Assembly: GCA_015688915.1 (NCBI GenBank)
Contig: JAATGX010000094.1
Span: forward strand, 1 to 8,367
DNA length: 8,367 nt
Reading direction: 5' to 3'
Origin: Desulfuromonadales bacterium
GTDB lineage: Bacteria; Desulfobacterota; Desulfuromonadia; Geobacterales; Pseudopelobacteraceae
Shown: piece by piece, positions 1-5,802 of the stretch
How positions within the stretch are numbered: the stretch's first letter is position 1
Layout of the letters: each line of letters begins with the position of its first letter
Made by a program: the position numbers and the translations under genes
The notes under the pieces: model-generated
What the model was told of the DNA's origin: nothing
Databases searched by the model: none
What the model saw: only the letters and a program-made list of their open reading frames with translations

Positions 1-1453
1 CGGAGTAGTCGCAGTAGTGGCAGACACTCTGTCCACGGCCGCGGTGAAAGGTGAGGGTGACCGAGCAGTTGGGGCAGGTAAGGGGTGCGCCGCACTCGCC
101 GCACACCAGATAGGTGGAGAAGCCGCGCCGGTTGAGGAAGATGATGGCCTGGCCCGTTGCCTCGAGATTTTCGGCCAGGGCGTGGCCCAGGGTGGGGGAG
201 ATGGTCTCCTTGATCCCCTGCATTGCCACGATCTCGACCGTGGGCATGGAGATGCCCCGCACCCGTTCGGGCAGGATCAGCAGCGCCAGTTTGCCCTGCT
301 CGACGGCATACAGGCTGGTGACCAGCGGCGTGGCCGAACCGAGCACCACCGTGGCCCGCTCCAGGCGTCCCCGCACCAGGGCCAGGTCGCGGGCGTTGTA
401 GCGCAGGCCGTCGGACTGTTTGAAGGACGCCTCGTGCTCCTCATCCACCACGATGATGCCGATCCTGTCCAGCGGCGCGAAGATGGCGGAACGGGCGCCG
501 ATGACGATTTTGACCAGGCCGCGCCTGATGCGGCGCCACTCGTCGTACCGCTCGCCGTCGGACAGCCCGCTGTGCAGGATGGCGATGCCGCCGCCGAAGC
601 GGGCGCGGAAGCGGCGCACCACCTGGGGGGTGAGGGAGATCTCCGGCACCAGCACCAGGGCGGTTCGCCCCTGGTCGAGGGCATGGCCGATGGCGCGAAG
701 GTAGACCTCGGTCTTGCCGCTGCCGGTCACGCCGTGCAGCAGGAACGGCGCGAACGCCTGCCTGTCCAGCGCCCCGCGGATCTCGTCAAAGGCCGCCCGC
801 TGGTGGTGGTTAAGCTCCAGCGGGATATCGCGCTCCCATGACTCGTCGGCGAAGGGATCGCGGTAGCTTTCACGTTCCTCCTTCGACACCAGGCCCAGTT
901 CCAGCAGACGTTTGAGTTGCGGCGAGCACTGCCCGAAACGCCGGCGCAGCTCGCCCGCCGCCATGTCACCCGCCTCCCTGATGACTCCGAGGATTTCCGC
1001 CGCCTTGCTCCCCAGGGTCCGTTCCGGGTCCGCGGCATCGCAGGGACGGTAAAAGGTTTCGTAGCGGATGGTCCTCCCCCCCGCGATCGTTTCGGCATCA
1101 CCGCCGGCCGCCTTGCGGCTTTGCAGGTTGATGCCGGTCGGCAGCGCCGTTTTCAGGACCTCGCCCAGGGGGTGCAGGTAATAGGAGGCGACCCAGCGGA
1201 AGAACTCCAGCTCATTGTCGGTCCAGAGCGGATCGTCGTCGAGGCAGTCGATGACCTCTTTCAATTTCCGGGGGTCGGCCGTTTCGACGACAGACAGGAC
1301 ATAAGCGGTCAGTTTCCGCCCGCCAAACGGGACGAACACCCGCTTGCCCGGCGCAACCCGGTGCAGCAGATGCGGGGGGACGAGGTAGTTGAAGCTCTTG
1401 TCCAGCGGGAGCGGAACGGCGACTTCGATGATCTGTGATGGAGGTGCGGACAT
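1..1453 (-). CDS. priA: Primosomal replication-restart helicase PriA, N-terminal 484 residues (cut by the window edge)
   Basis: PriA is the 3'-to-5' DNA helicase that recognises abandoned replication forks and starts primosome assembly. Seen here: an N-terminal 3'-binding domain beginning IIEVAVPLPLDKSFNY (residues 8-23), a winged-helix-like stretch around 145-200, Walker A GVTGSGKT (241-248), the DEEH Walker B box (337-340), motif III GSATP (372-376), and IIFLNRRGFSTYLVCGECG (437-455) leading into the zinc-binding insert. Six zinc cysteines are visible: 451, 454, 460, 463, 478 and 481. The family is usually about 730-750 residues, so roughly 250 C-terminal residues lie outside the window. 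The ATG at 1453 is the only reasonable start, because an in-frame TGA lies eight codons upstream and the protein aligns from its first residues. No clear Shine-Dalgarno sequence precedes it. The gene lies 75 bases behind the small gene at 1529-1738 on the same strand. No frame disruption was seen. Confidence 0.97.
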   Translation of the reverse strand, partial: MSAPPSQIIEVAVPLPLDKSFNYLVPPHLLHRVAPGKRVFVPFGGRKLTAYVLSVVETADPRKLKEVIDCLDDDPLWTDNELEFFRWVASYYLHPLGEVLKTALPTGINLQSRKAAGGDAETIAGGRTIRYETFYRPCDAADPERTLGSKAAEILGVIREAGDMAAGELRRRFGQCSPQLKRLLELGLVSKEERESYRDPFADESWERDIPLELNHHQRAAFDEIRGALDRQAFAPFLLHGVTGSGKTEVYLRAIGHALDQGRTALVLVPEISLTPQVVRRFRARFGGGIAILHSGLSDGERYDEWRRIRRGLVKIVIGARSAIFAPLDRIGIIVVDEEHEASFKQSDGLRYNARDLALVRGRLERATVVLGSATPLVTSLYAVEQGKLALLILPERVRGISMPTVEIVAMQGIKETISPTLGHALAENLEATGQAIIFLNRRGFSTYLVCGECGAPLTCPNCSVTLTFHRGRGQSVCHYCDYS

Positions 1454-1497
1454 GGGATGGTGATAACAGAGCCGTCAGGTGAAGTAAAGAGGAAGCG

Positions 1498-1524
1498 GCG
1501 GGGGAGGGCCGGGCCATCCCCCGC
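1498..1524 (-). terminator. GC-rich hairpin after the 69-residue gene, candidate terminator or attenuator
   Basis: GCGGGGGA (1498-1505) and TCCCCCGC (1517-1524) form a perfect 8-bp inverted repeat around an 11-base loop. On the minus strand the hairpin begins five bases after the stop codon at 1529 and is followed by a pyrimidine-rich but not pure-T stretch (CGCTTCCTCTTTACTT). The position suits a terminator of the upstream small gene. The poor T-tract makes it weak, so some read-through into priA is likely. This is inferred from sequence only. Confidence 0.45.
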
Positions 1525-1528
1525 AGGT

Positions 1529-1738
1529 TTACCAGTATTTCTTGGGCGGATCGGTTTTTCCGGTCAGAACTATCGCCCCATCGATCACCTTGAACATGTC
1601 GCCCAGTTCGTTGGTCCAGGCGTCTCCTTCATCCAGGGGAATGGGGACCTCGCGTTTGCCCAGAAAGACCTCTTGGTCGCCGATGTAGGCGAACCACTCA
1701 AGGGCGCCGGTCATCCAGATCCTGTTTTTCAGTTCCAT
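1529..1738 (-). CDS. Small protein of unknown function, 69 residues
   Basis: I do not recognise this family. The protein starts MELKNRIWMTGALEWFAYIG and ends in a lysine/proline-rich tail, KTDPPKKYW. It is soluble-looking, with no signal peptide, membrane helix or cysteines, and it is rich in aromatic residues and acidic patches. The ATG at 1738 was chosen because GAGGTGG stands five bases before it. An in-frame ATG 11 codons earlier (1771) has no such site and falls inside a palindrome. Coding status is supported by the good ribosome-binding site and a protein-like composition, not by recognised homology. The gene lies 75 bases upstream of priA in the same direction, but a hairpin between them suggests partial separation. 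A short single-domain regulatory or structural protein is possible. Confidence 0.6.
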   Translation of the reverse strand: MELKNRIWMTGALEWFAYIGDQEVFLGKREVPIPLDEGDAWTNELGDMFKVIDGAIVLTGKTDPPKKYW

Positions 1739-1743
1739 ACGAA

Positions 1744-1750
1744 CCACCTC
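1744..1750 (-). promoter_or_regulatory. Ribosome-binding site that decides the start of the 69-residue gene
   Basis: The minus strand reads GAGGTGG followed by five bases (TTCGT) and the ATG at 1738. This strong site favours 1738 over the in-frame ATG at 1771. Confidence 0.65.
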
Positions 1751-1754
1751 AAAA

Positions 1755-1771
1755 GTGACGAACCCCGTCAC
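1755..1771. promoter_or_regulatory. Perfect 6-bp inverted repeat just upstream of the 69-residue gene
   Basis: GTGACG (1755-1760), five bases, then CGTCAC (1766-1771). It lies 17 bases before the chosen start codon, in the probable untranslated leader. It could be an operator half-site pair or a small RNA hairpin; the sequence cannot say which. No convincing promoter for this gene was found upstream of it. Confidence 0.35.
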
Positions 1772-1879
1772 GTGCAGTTATTACACGCAGGTGCAATTTT
1801 TCACACCTTACACTGTCGGGCCGGGGACTTCAATCGGATTTCCCCTTGTTGCCCTGTTCCGGCTTGTGCAAGGTTCGTC

Positions 1880-1907
1880 TTGATTAACCAAATCGGCTGC
1901 GTATAAT
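1880..1907 (+). promoter_or_regulatory. Sigma70-type promoter for the small membrane protein gene
   Basis: TTGATT (1880-1885) and TATAAT (1902-1907) are separated by 16 bases. The -10 box is a perfect match to consensus and the -35 box matches at four of six positions. Transcription would begin near 1914, giving a leader of about 90 bases before the ATG at 2006. Confidence 0.6.
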
Positions 1908-2005
1908 GGGCGGAACCTGTGATTTTCGGACGGGACGGCGGGTTTCCCCGGCAATGCAACGGGTTGGGATACTATAAATCAGAACTGTAATCAAGAAAGG
2001 TTGTC

Positions 2006-2350
2006 ATGGAAATTGTCATCACGCTTTTTGTCCTCGTAGGCGGTTCCATAGCCTACTCCGCCTGGAAAAGAAACAAGTCGTCTGAAGCTGTCCAACCTGT
2101 TGACAGGACCAATGACCCTGATAATGACGCTTCTGACCGTACCTGCCTTTGTTGCGGCTACGAAGGGAACATGAAGACATGGATAGCCAACTATAAGGTT
2201 CCCAAATTGATAATCGTCGTGGGTTTTTTGTTGGGGTACATACCCGGATTGATTTTCCTTGTGATCTACTGGGGCAAATATAAGTGCCAGAAGTGCGGTG
2301 CCATCGGCAAGAACCGGCCGACAAGCGCCGAAAGTCCCCACCAGCCTTGA
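2006..2350 (+). CDS. Small membrane protein with a split zinc-ribbon, 114 residues
   Basis: The protein has an N-terminal hydrophobic segment (MEIVITLFVLVGGSIAYSAW, residues 1-20), a polar acidic linker, a first cysteine knuckle CLCCG near residue 48, a hydrophobic stretch of about 22 residues interrupted by GYIPG (residues 68-88), and a second knuckle CQKCG near residue 95. Two CxxC half-sites joined across a membrane-inserting hydrophobic segment resemble the LITAF-like layout, in which the halves join into one zinc site at the membrane surface. That comparison rests on pattern only. The start is supported by AAGAAAGG five bases before the ATG and by a good promoter upstream. Composition is clearly more AT-rich than in the flanking genes, which hints at acquisition by transfer. 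The stop lies 11 bases from the convergent end of nspC. Function is unknown. Confidence 0.75.
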   Translation: MEIVITLFVLVGGSIAYSAWKRNKSSEAVQPVDRTNDPDNDASDRTCLCCGYEGNMKTWIANYKVPKLIIVVGFLLGYIPGLIFLVIYWGKYKCQKCGAIGKNRPTSAESPHQP

Positions 2351-2361
2351 CGGGGGGCGTT

Positions 2362-3612
2362 TCAGGAAAGTCGTTCCCTGAAATCCTGGTAGCCAAAGCT
2401 GCGCACGACATCCAGTTCTCCGGTCTTCGGCTCAAAGGTGCAGATGTGCGGCAACCGGATGCCGTTGAAGGTGGTGGTCTTGACCATGGTGTAGTGGGCC
2501 ATGTCCAGGAAGGCCAAGCGATCGCCGACATTGAGCGGTTGCTCGAAGGACCAGTCGCCGATCACGTCGCCGGCCAGGCACGACGGCCCGCCCAGGCGGT
2601 AGGTGTGGGGTTTCTCGCCGGGATCGAAACCGCCCTCAATGCCGGGGCGGTAGGGCATCTCCAGGATATCCGGCATGTGGCAGGTGGCCGAGACGTCCAG
2701 GATGGCGATGTCCATCTCATTGTGCACCACGTCCAGTACCTCGCCCACCAGGATGCCGGTGCCGATGGCAATGGCCTCGCCCGGTTCCAGGTAGACCTCC
2801 ACGTCGTACTTCTTTCGGAAATATTTCACCAGTTCCACCAGCCCGTCGATGTCGTACCCTTCGCGGGTGATATGGTGGCCGCCTCCCAGGTTGAGCCATT
2901 TCATCCCGTGCAGGAACCGGCCGAACTTTTCCTCGAAAACCTTGGCGGTCCGCTCCAGCGGCTCGAACAACTGTTCGCACAGGGTGTGGAAGTGCAGTCC
3001 TTCGACTCCGCTCAGGAACCGCCCTTTGTTCCCATTCAGAACCTCTGCTTCATCCCCATTCAGAGCCCCCGCTTCGTTCCTGTTCAGGGTTCCTGCGTCG
3101 TTCCCTGAGCGGAGTCGAAGGGCGAACTCCGAATACGGGATGCCGAGGCGCGAGCAGGGGGCGCAGGGGTCGTAGATGGCGGTTGCGCCTTCGGTATGCT
3201 CGGGATTGACGCGCAGGCCGATGGAGACGCGCCCCTGCTCTTTTTCCCACAAGGGGCGGAAGCGCTCCAACTGGCTGAAGGAGTTGAACACCAGGTGGTT
3301 GGAGATCTCCAGCAGTTCGACGACGTCGCTCTCCTTGAAGGCCGCGCTGAAGGAGTGCACCTCTCGGCCGAACTCCTCCCGCCCCAGACGCGCCTCCCAA
3401 GGAGAGCTGGCGCAGACCCCGTGCAGAGTTTCCCTGATGATCGGGAAGGTGCTCCACATGGAGAAGGCCTTCAGGGCCAAAAGGATCTTGGCGCCGCTCC
3501 GCTCCTGCACATGGTCCAGGATGGCCAGGTTATGGCGCAGCCGTCCCAGATCCACCACGTAGGCCGGGGAAGGGGCGAGTTCCAGGATTTTGTCGATGTC
3601 GATACCGGTCAT
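2362..3612 (-). CDS. nspC: Carboxynorspermidine/carboxyspermidine decarboxylase NspC, with an in-frame repeat insertion
   Basis: A PLP-dependent alanine-racemase-fold decarboxylase that converts carboxyspermidine (or carboxynorspermidine) to spermidine (or norspermidine), the last step of the aspartate-semialdehyde polyamine route in the cytoplasm. Visible landmarks: the PLP lysine in LLALKAFS (K48), the SRLGI segment (154-158), GVEGLHFHTLCEQ (202-214), phosphate-binding NLGGGHH (241-247), EPGEA (276-280) and the catalytic CLAGD (C345). The protein has 416 residues where about 370-385 is usual. The excess lies between SRLGI and GVEGLHFH, where four 8-residue repeats (170-201) are encoded by a repeat element. 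All active-site motifs remain, so it is probably active. The ATG at 3612 has AAAAAGG eight bases upstream. It lies 148 bases downstream of the dehydrogenase gene, probably in the same transcript, with an inverted-repeat element between them. It ends tail-to-tail with the small membrane-protein gene, with no convincing terminator. Confidence 0.95.
   Translation of the reverse strand: MTGIDIDKILELAPSPAYVVDLGRLRHNLAILDHVQERSGAKILLALKAFSMWSTFPIIRETLHGVCASSPWEARLGREEFGREVHSFSAAFKESDVVELLEISNHLVFNSFSQLERFRPLWEKEQGRVSIGLRVNPEHTEGATAIYDPCAPCSRLGIPYSEFALRLRSGNDAGTLNRNEAGALNGDEAEVLNGNKGRFLSGVEGLHFHTLCEQLFEPLERTAKVFEEKFGRFLHGMKWLNLGGGHHITREGYDIDGLVELVKYFRKKYDVEVYLEPGEAIAIGTGILVGEVLDVVHNEMDIAILDVSATCHMPDILEMPYRPGIEGGFDPGEKPHTYRLGGPSCLAGDVIGDWSFEQPLNVGDRLAFLDMAHYTMVKTTTFNGIRLPHICTFEPKTGELDVVRSFGYQDFRERLS
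2999..3121. repeat. Palindromic repeat element carried in frame inside nspC
   Basis: An 18-bp perfect inverted repeat, CCTTCGACTCCGCTCAGG (2999-3016) and its reverse complement (3104-3121), encloses 87 bases. The whole segment is 123 bp, a multiple of three. The arm sequence resembles a dispersed palindromic repeat that I recall from many bacterial genomes, usually between genes; that recollection is not checked here. The arm on the C-terminal side of the protein also encodes the conserved GVEG of the enzyme, so native coding sequence forms part of one arm. The reading frame stays open throughout. Confidence 0.8.
3010..3105 (-). repeat. Four tandem 24-bp units encoding 8-residue repeats in NspC
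   Basis: On the coding strand four units follow each other exactly: 3105-3082 (GNDAGTLN), 3081-3058 (RNEAGALN), 3057-3034 (GDEAEVLN) and 3033-3010 (GNKGRFLS). The consensus is roughly G-N-E-A-G-x-L-N. Most base differences between adjacent units are transitions. Units two and three differ only by transitions, at six positions. The last unit is the most diverged and blends into native enzyme sequence. The segment probably forms a surface loop beside the beta-barrel. Confidence 0.8.
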
Positions 3613-3626
3613 AATCTAAACCTTTT

Positions 3627-3751
3627 TGCCACGGAGACACAGAGACACGGAGAAAGTCAAAACCGTTTTAAAGGATGGACAGAGACAACACCTCAAAATG
3701 TTGCCTTATTGTTTCTGCGATTTTCCCCTGTGTCTCCGTGTCTCTGTGGCA
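3627..3751. repeat. Inverted-repeat element (CCACGGAGACAC family), copy 1, between the dehydrogenase gene and nspC
   Basis: Two 26-base arms, 3627-3652 and 3726-3751, are reverse complements except at four positions, all transitions. Each arm is built from repeats of an 8-base unit (GAGACACA or GAGACACG) after a TGCCAC tip. The 73-base middle is AT-rich and has no gene. The element fills most of the 148-base gap between the two polyamine genes. A related copy lies at 7850-7992. It could be a non-autonomous mobile repeat or an RNA structure; no transposase is present. Confidence 0.75.
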
Positions 3752-3760
3752 GATTCCCTA

Positions 3761-4957
3761 TTAAAGTTCCGGCCATTCGCCGCCGTCGACGACCACGGTC
3801 GGCAGCCCCATCGGCCCCAGCACCTCCAGGAACGGCTCCGGATCGAACTGTTCCATGTTCCAGACGCCCGGCTGATGCCATGCGCCGGTCAGCATCATGA
3901 TCGCCCCCACCACGGCAGGTACGCCGGTGGTGTAGCTGATGGCCTGTGATTGCACCTCCCGGTAACAGGCCTCGTGGTCGCAGATATTGTAGATGTACAC
4001 CTGCTTGCGCCGGCCGTCCTTGGTGCCGCGGGCAATGACGCCGATACAGGTCTTCCCCTTGGTCAGCGGCCCCAGGGAACCGGGGTCCGGGAGCAGGGCC
4101 TTGAGGAACTGGATCGGCACGATCTTCTGGCCGTTGTACTCCACCTCGTCGATGCGGGTCATGCCCACGTTCTGCAACACCTCCAAGTGCTTCAGGTAGT
4201 TGTCCGAGAAGGTCATCCAGAACTGGGCCTTTTTTATGGTGGGGATATGCTTGACCAGCGACTCCATCTCCTCGTGGTAGAGGCGGTAGATGTTCATGGG
4301 GCCGATCCCCTCGGGGAAGTCGAAAACCCTCTTGGTGGAGAGCGGCGGCGACTCGACGAACCGGCCGTCCTCCCAGTGGCGGCAGGTGGCGGTCACCTCG
4401 CGGATGTTGATCTCCGGGTTGAAGTTGGTGGCAAAGGGCTGGCCGTGGGAACCGGCGTTGGCGTCGATGATGTCGATCTCTTCCACCACGTCCAGGTATT
4501 TCCTGGCCGCCAGGGCGGTGTAGACGTTGGTCACGCCGGGGTCAAAGCCGGAGCCCAACAACGCCGTCAGCCCGGCGTTCCTGAAGCGCTCCTGGTAGGC
4601 CCACTGCCAGGAATACTCGAATCTGGCCGTATCCAGCGGCTCATAGTTGGCCGTGTCCAGGTAATCCACGCCGGTTTCCAGGCAGGCGTCCATGATGGTC
4701 AGGTCCTGGTAGGGGAGAGCCACGTTGATCACCAGCTTCGGCTGTTCGGCCCGGATCAGGGCCGCAAGTTCCGGCACGTTGTCCGCATCGACCCGGGCGG
4801 TCTTGATCGGCGAGGCGATCTGGTCCGCGATGGCGTCGCACTTGGCAATGGTCCGCGATGCCAGGGTGATCTCGCTGAAAATGTCCCGGCGCTGTGCGCA
4901 CTTGTGGGTAACGACCTGCCCGACGCCGCCGGCGCCGATGATGAGGACTTTGCTCAT
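3761..4957 (-). CDS. Carboxynorspermidine/carboxyspermidine dehydrogenase (saccharopine dehydrogenase-like, CASDH), 398 residues
   Basis: This enzyme condenses putrescine (giving carboxyspermidine) or 1,3-diaminopropane (giving carboxynorspermidine) with L-aspartate semialdehyde, using NADPH. It supplies the substrate for NspC, encoded just downstream. Visible: a Rossmann NAD(P) site at the extreme N-terminus, VLIIGAGGVGQVV (4-16; glycines 8, 10, 13), SRT at 34-36, INVALPYQD (77-85), GVDYLDTANYEP (96-107), GSGFDPGVTN (135-144) and DANAGSHGQPFATNFNPE (165-182). Full family length is present. The ATG at 4957 is preferred over one 12 codons upstream (4993) because the Rossmann motif then starts at residue 4. 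The upstream ATG would also lie only a few bases from the predicted transcript start. The GGAAGGA ribosome site is rather far (10 bases) from 4957. True saccharopine reductase activity is less likely, given the neighbouring nspC. Which diamine is used cannot be told from sequence alone. Confidence 0.93.
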   Translation of the reverse strand: MSKVLIIGAGGVGQVVTHKCAQRRDIFSEITLASRTIAKCDAIADQIASPIKTARVDADNVPELAALIRAEQPKLVINVALPYQDLTIMDACLETGVDYLDTANYEPLDTARFEYSWQWAYQERFRNAGLTALLGSGFDPGVTNVYTALAARKYLDVVEEIDIIDANAGSHGQPFATNFNPEINIREVTATCRHWEDGRFVESPPLSTKRVFDFPEGIGPMNIYRLYHEEMESLVKHIPTIKKAQFWMTFSDNYLKHLEVLQNVGMTRIDEVEYNGQKIVPIQFLKALLPDPGSLGPLTKGKTCIGVIARGTKDGRRKQVYIYNICDHEACYREVQSQAISYTTGVPAVVGAIMMLTGAWHQPGVWNMEQFDPEPFLEVLGPMGLPTVVVDGGEWPEL

Positions 4958-5005
4958 TTGTATGGATTCCTTCCTGGATGTTTTGTCGATCAATTACGGC
5001 AAGGT

Positions 5006-5034
5006 ATAATACGGGCATCCGCCGTTCAGCGCAA
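5006..5034 (-). promoter_or_regulatory. Promoter for the dehydrogenase-nspC unit
   Basis: On the minus strand, TTGCGC (5029-5034) and TATTAT (5006-5011) are 17 bases apart. Transcription would start near 4999, giving a leader of about 42 bases before 4957. It lies just after vapC, so the dehydrogenase and nspC need not depend on upstream transcription. A dyad overlaps it (see 5010-5042). Confidence 0.55.
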
Positions 5035-5042
5035 TGCCCGTA
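5010..5042. promoter_or_regulatory. 9-bp perfect dyad spanning the dehydrogenase promoter; possible operator or vapC terminator hairpin
   Basis: TACGGGCAT (5010-5018) and ATGCCCGTA (5034-5042) are perfect reverse complements around a 15-base spacer. The right arm touches the -35 box and the left arm touches the -10 box of the minus-strand promoter, a placement typical of a repressor operator. In vapC mRNA the same dyad would form a hairpin 21 bases after the stop codon, but no T-run follows it. An operator is therefore the better reading. Confidence 0.5.
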
Positions 5043-5063
5043 ACAAGAATTTTACATAAGGAG

Positions 5064-5477
5064 CTATCGATATACCCGTACACCGGCCTTGCGGGCCGAT
5101 TCTGCGAGTTGTCGGTCCATGGTGGCCAGCGGCGCTCCCAGACGCATGGCCAGTTCCAGATAGGCGGCGTCGTAGGCGGTCAAGCCATACTCGCGGGCGA
5201 GTTGGTAGGTTGCGTGCGTGGCGCGATGAGCCGTGTTCTCGTCAATGGTGATGGGAAGGTTTTCCAGCAGTTCGATGAACCGCGCCGCCTCCGCCTCGCT
5301 GCAACGTCCCCGCCGCTCGGCCATGATGAGGACATTGGCTATCTCCAGCGGCCACAGGGTTGGAACGAGCGCTTCCGACTCGTTGAGGTCTTCCAGCACC
5401 GAGGCGGCGTAGTCGCCTCCCTCGTCCTCGAAGAACCAAGAGGCGGCCACCGAAGCGTCCAGAACGAAATGATTCAT
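5064..5477 (-). CDS. vapC: VapC-type PIN-domain toxin (ribonuclease), 137 residues
   Basis: PIN-domain toxins of this type cleave RNA, often tRNA, with Mg2+ held by a cluster of acidic residues. All four expected acids are present: D7 in VLDASV, E45 in PLEIANVL, D103 in TAYDAAYLELA and D121 in LATMD. The length of 137 is normal. The start codon overlaps the antitoxin stop by four bases (ATGA at 5474-5477), the usual translational coupling of these operons, and GAGGGG stands upstream. It has no catalytic defect and looks intact. It lies 107 bases upstream of the dehydrogenase gene. RNA target specificity cannot be predicted here. Confidence 0.93.
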   Translation of the reverse strand: MNHFVLDASVAASWFFEDEGGDYAASVLEDLNESEALVPTLWPLEIANVLIMAERRGRCSEAEAARFIELLENLPITIDENTAHRATHATYQLAREYGLTAYDAAYLELAMRLGAPLATMDRQLAESARKAGVRVYR

Positions 5478-5707
5478 TGCCGCCCCTCGGCAATCATCTC
5501 CTTGACCGGCATGTCGGCATGCCGCCCCTTGGCCAAGGATTTCAACTCCGCGATAACCCCGCGAACGTCATGCCGCCGCGCCGGTTCCACCGGCACGAGG
5601 CGGGCAATTGCCTTGCTGTGGCGGGTAATGGTGATCTGCTCTCCCTGTTCCACCTTGGCCAGCAGTTCGGGAAGATGTGTTTTTGCCTCATAGACACCGA
5701 TGTTCAT
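5474..5707 (-). CDS. vapB: Phd/YefM-family antitoxin of the VapBC-type pair, 77 residues
   Basis: The start MNIGVYEAKTHLPELLAKV (residues 1-19) followed by GEQITITRHSKAIARLVP (22-39) is the classic Phd/YefM DNA-binding fold. The C-terminal half (residues 45-77), rich in charged residues and alanine, should be the flexible tail that wraps the toxin. The antitoxin neutralises the PIN toxin and, with it, represses their shared promoter. The ATG at 5707 has GGAGG four bases before it and starts exactly at the family motif. The frame stays open far upstream, but that part runs through the terminator and the end of speA and is not coding. The stop overlaps the vapC start by four bases. Confidence 0.93.
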   Translation of the reverse strand: MNIGVYEAKTHLPELLAKVEQGEQITITRHSKAIARLVPVEPARRHDVRGVIAELKSLAKGRHADMPVKEMIAEGRQ

Positions 5708-5710
5708 ATG

Positions 5711-5716
5711 ACCTCC
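5711..5716 (-). promoter_or_regulatory. Ribosome-binding site that decides the antitoxin start
   Basis: GGAGGT on the minus strand, ending three bases before the ATG at 5707. The spacing is tight, but it is the only strong site and excludes the much longer upstream extension of the frame. Confidence 0.7.
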
Positions 5717-5723
5717 GAAATGT

Positions 5724-5768
5724 TGGTCTATCGCAGACCAGAATATACTGATTGGCTGGAGAGCACAA
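5724..5768 (-). promoter_or_regulatory. Toxin-antitoxin promoter with overlapping operator
   Basis: On the minus strand, TTGTGC (5763-5768) and TATTCT (5740-5745) are 17 bases apart. TGGTCT (5724-5729) and AGACCA (5735-5740), a perfect inverted repeat with a 5-base spacer, sit directly on the downstream edge of the -10 box. That is where a Phd/YefM antitoxin-toxin complex would bind to shut off its own promoter. The autoregulation is inferred from family behaviour plus position. Confidence 0.6.
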
Positions 5769-5802
5769 GAGGTATTGGAGTAGGCGGCAGAGAATAGAAG
5801 AT

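Noticed and set aside
17..841. 274-codon open frame on the plus strand opposite priA
   Set aside because: Antisense shadow of PriA helicase motifs; composition is not protein-like.
2336..2357. Possible hairpin CCCC / GGGG between the convergent ends of the membrane-protein gene and nspC
   Set aside because: The stem is only four base pairs around a 12-base loop, with no T-tract on either side; not enough to call a terminator.
3010..3105. The 24-bp repeats as a small CRISPR-like array
   Set aside because: The units are contiguous without spacers, degenerate, and in frame with nspC; there are no cas genes.
4983..5010. Plus-strand promoter-like pair TTGTCG / TATAAT with 16-base spacing
   Set aside because: No plus-strand gene lies downstream; the TATAAT arises as the complement of the minus-strand -10 box of the dehydrogenase promoter.
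3950..5059. 369-codon open frame on the plus strand opposite the dehydrogenase gene
   Set aside because: Antisense shadow of a well-supported gene; no recognisable domain and no ribosome site.
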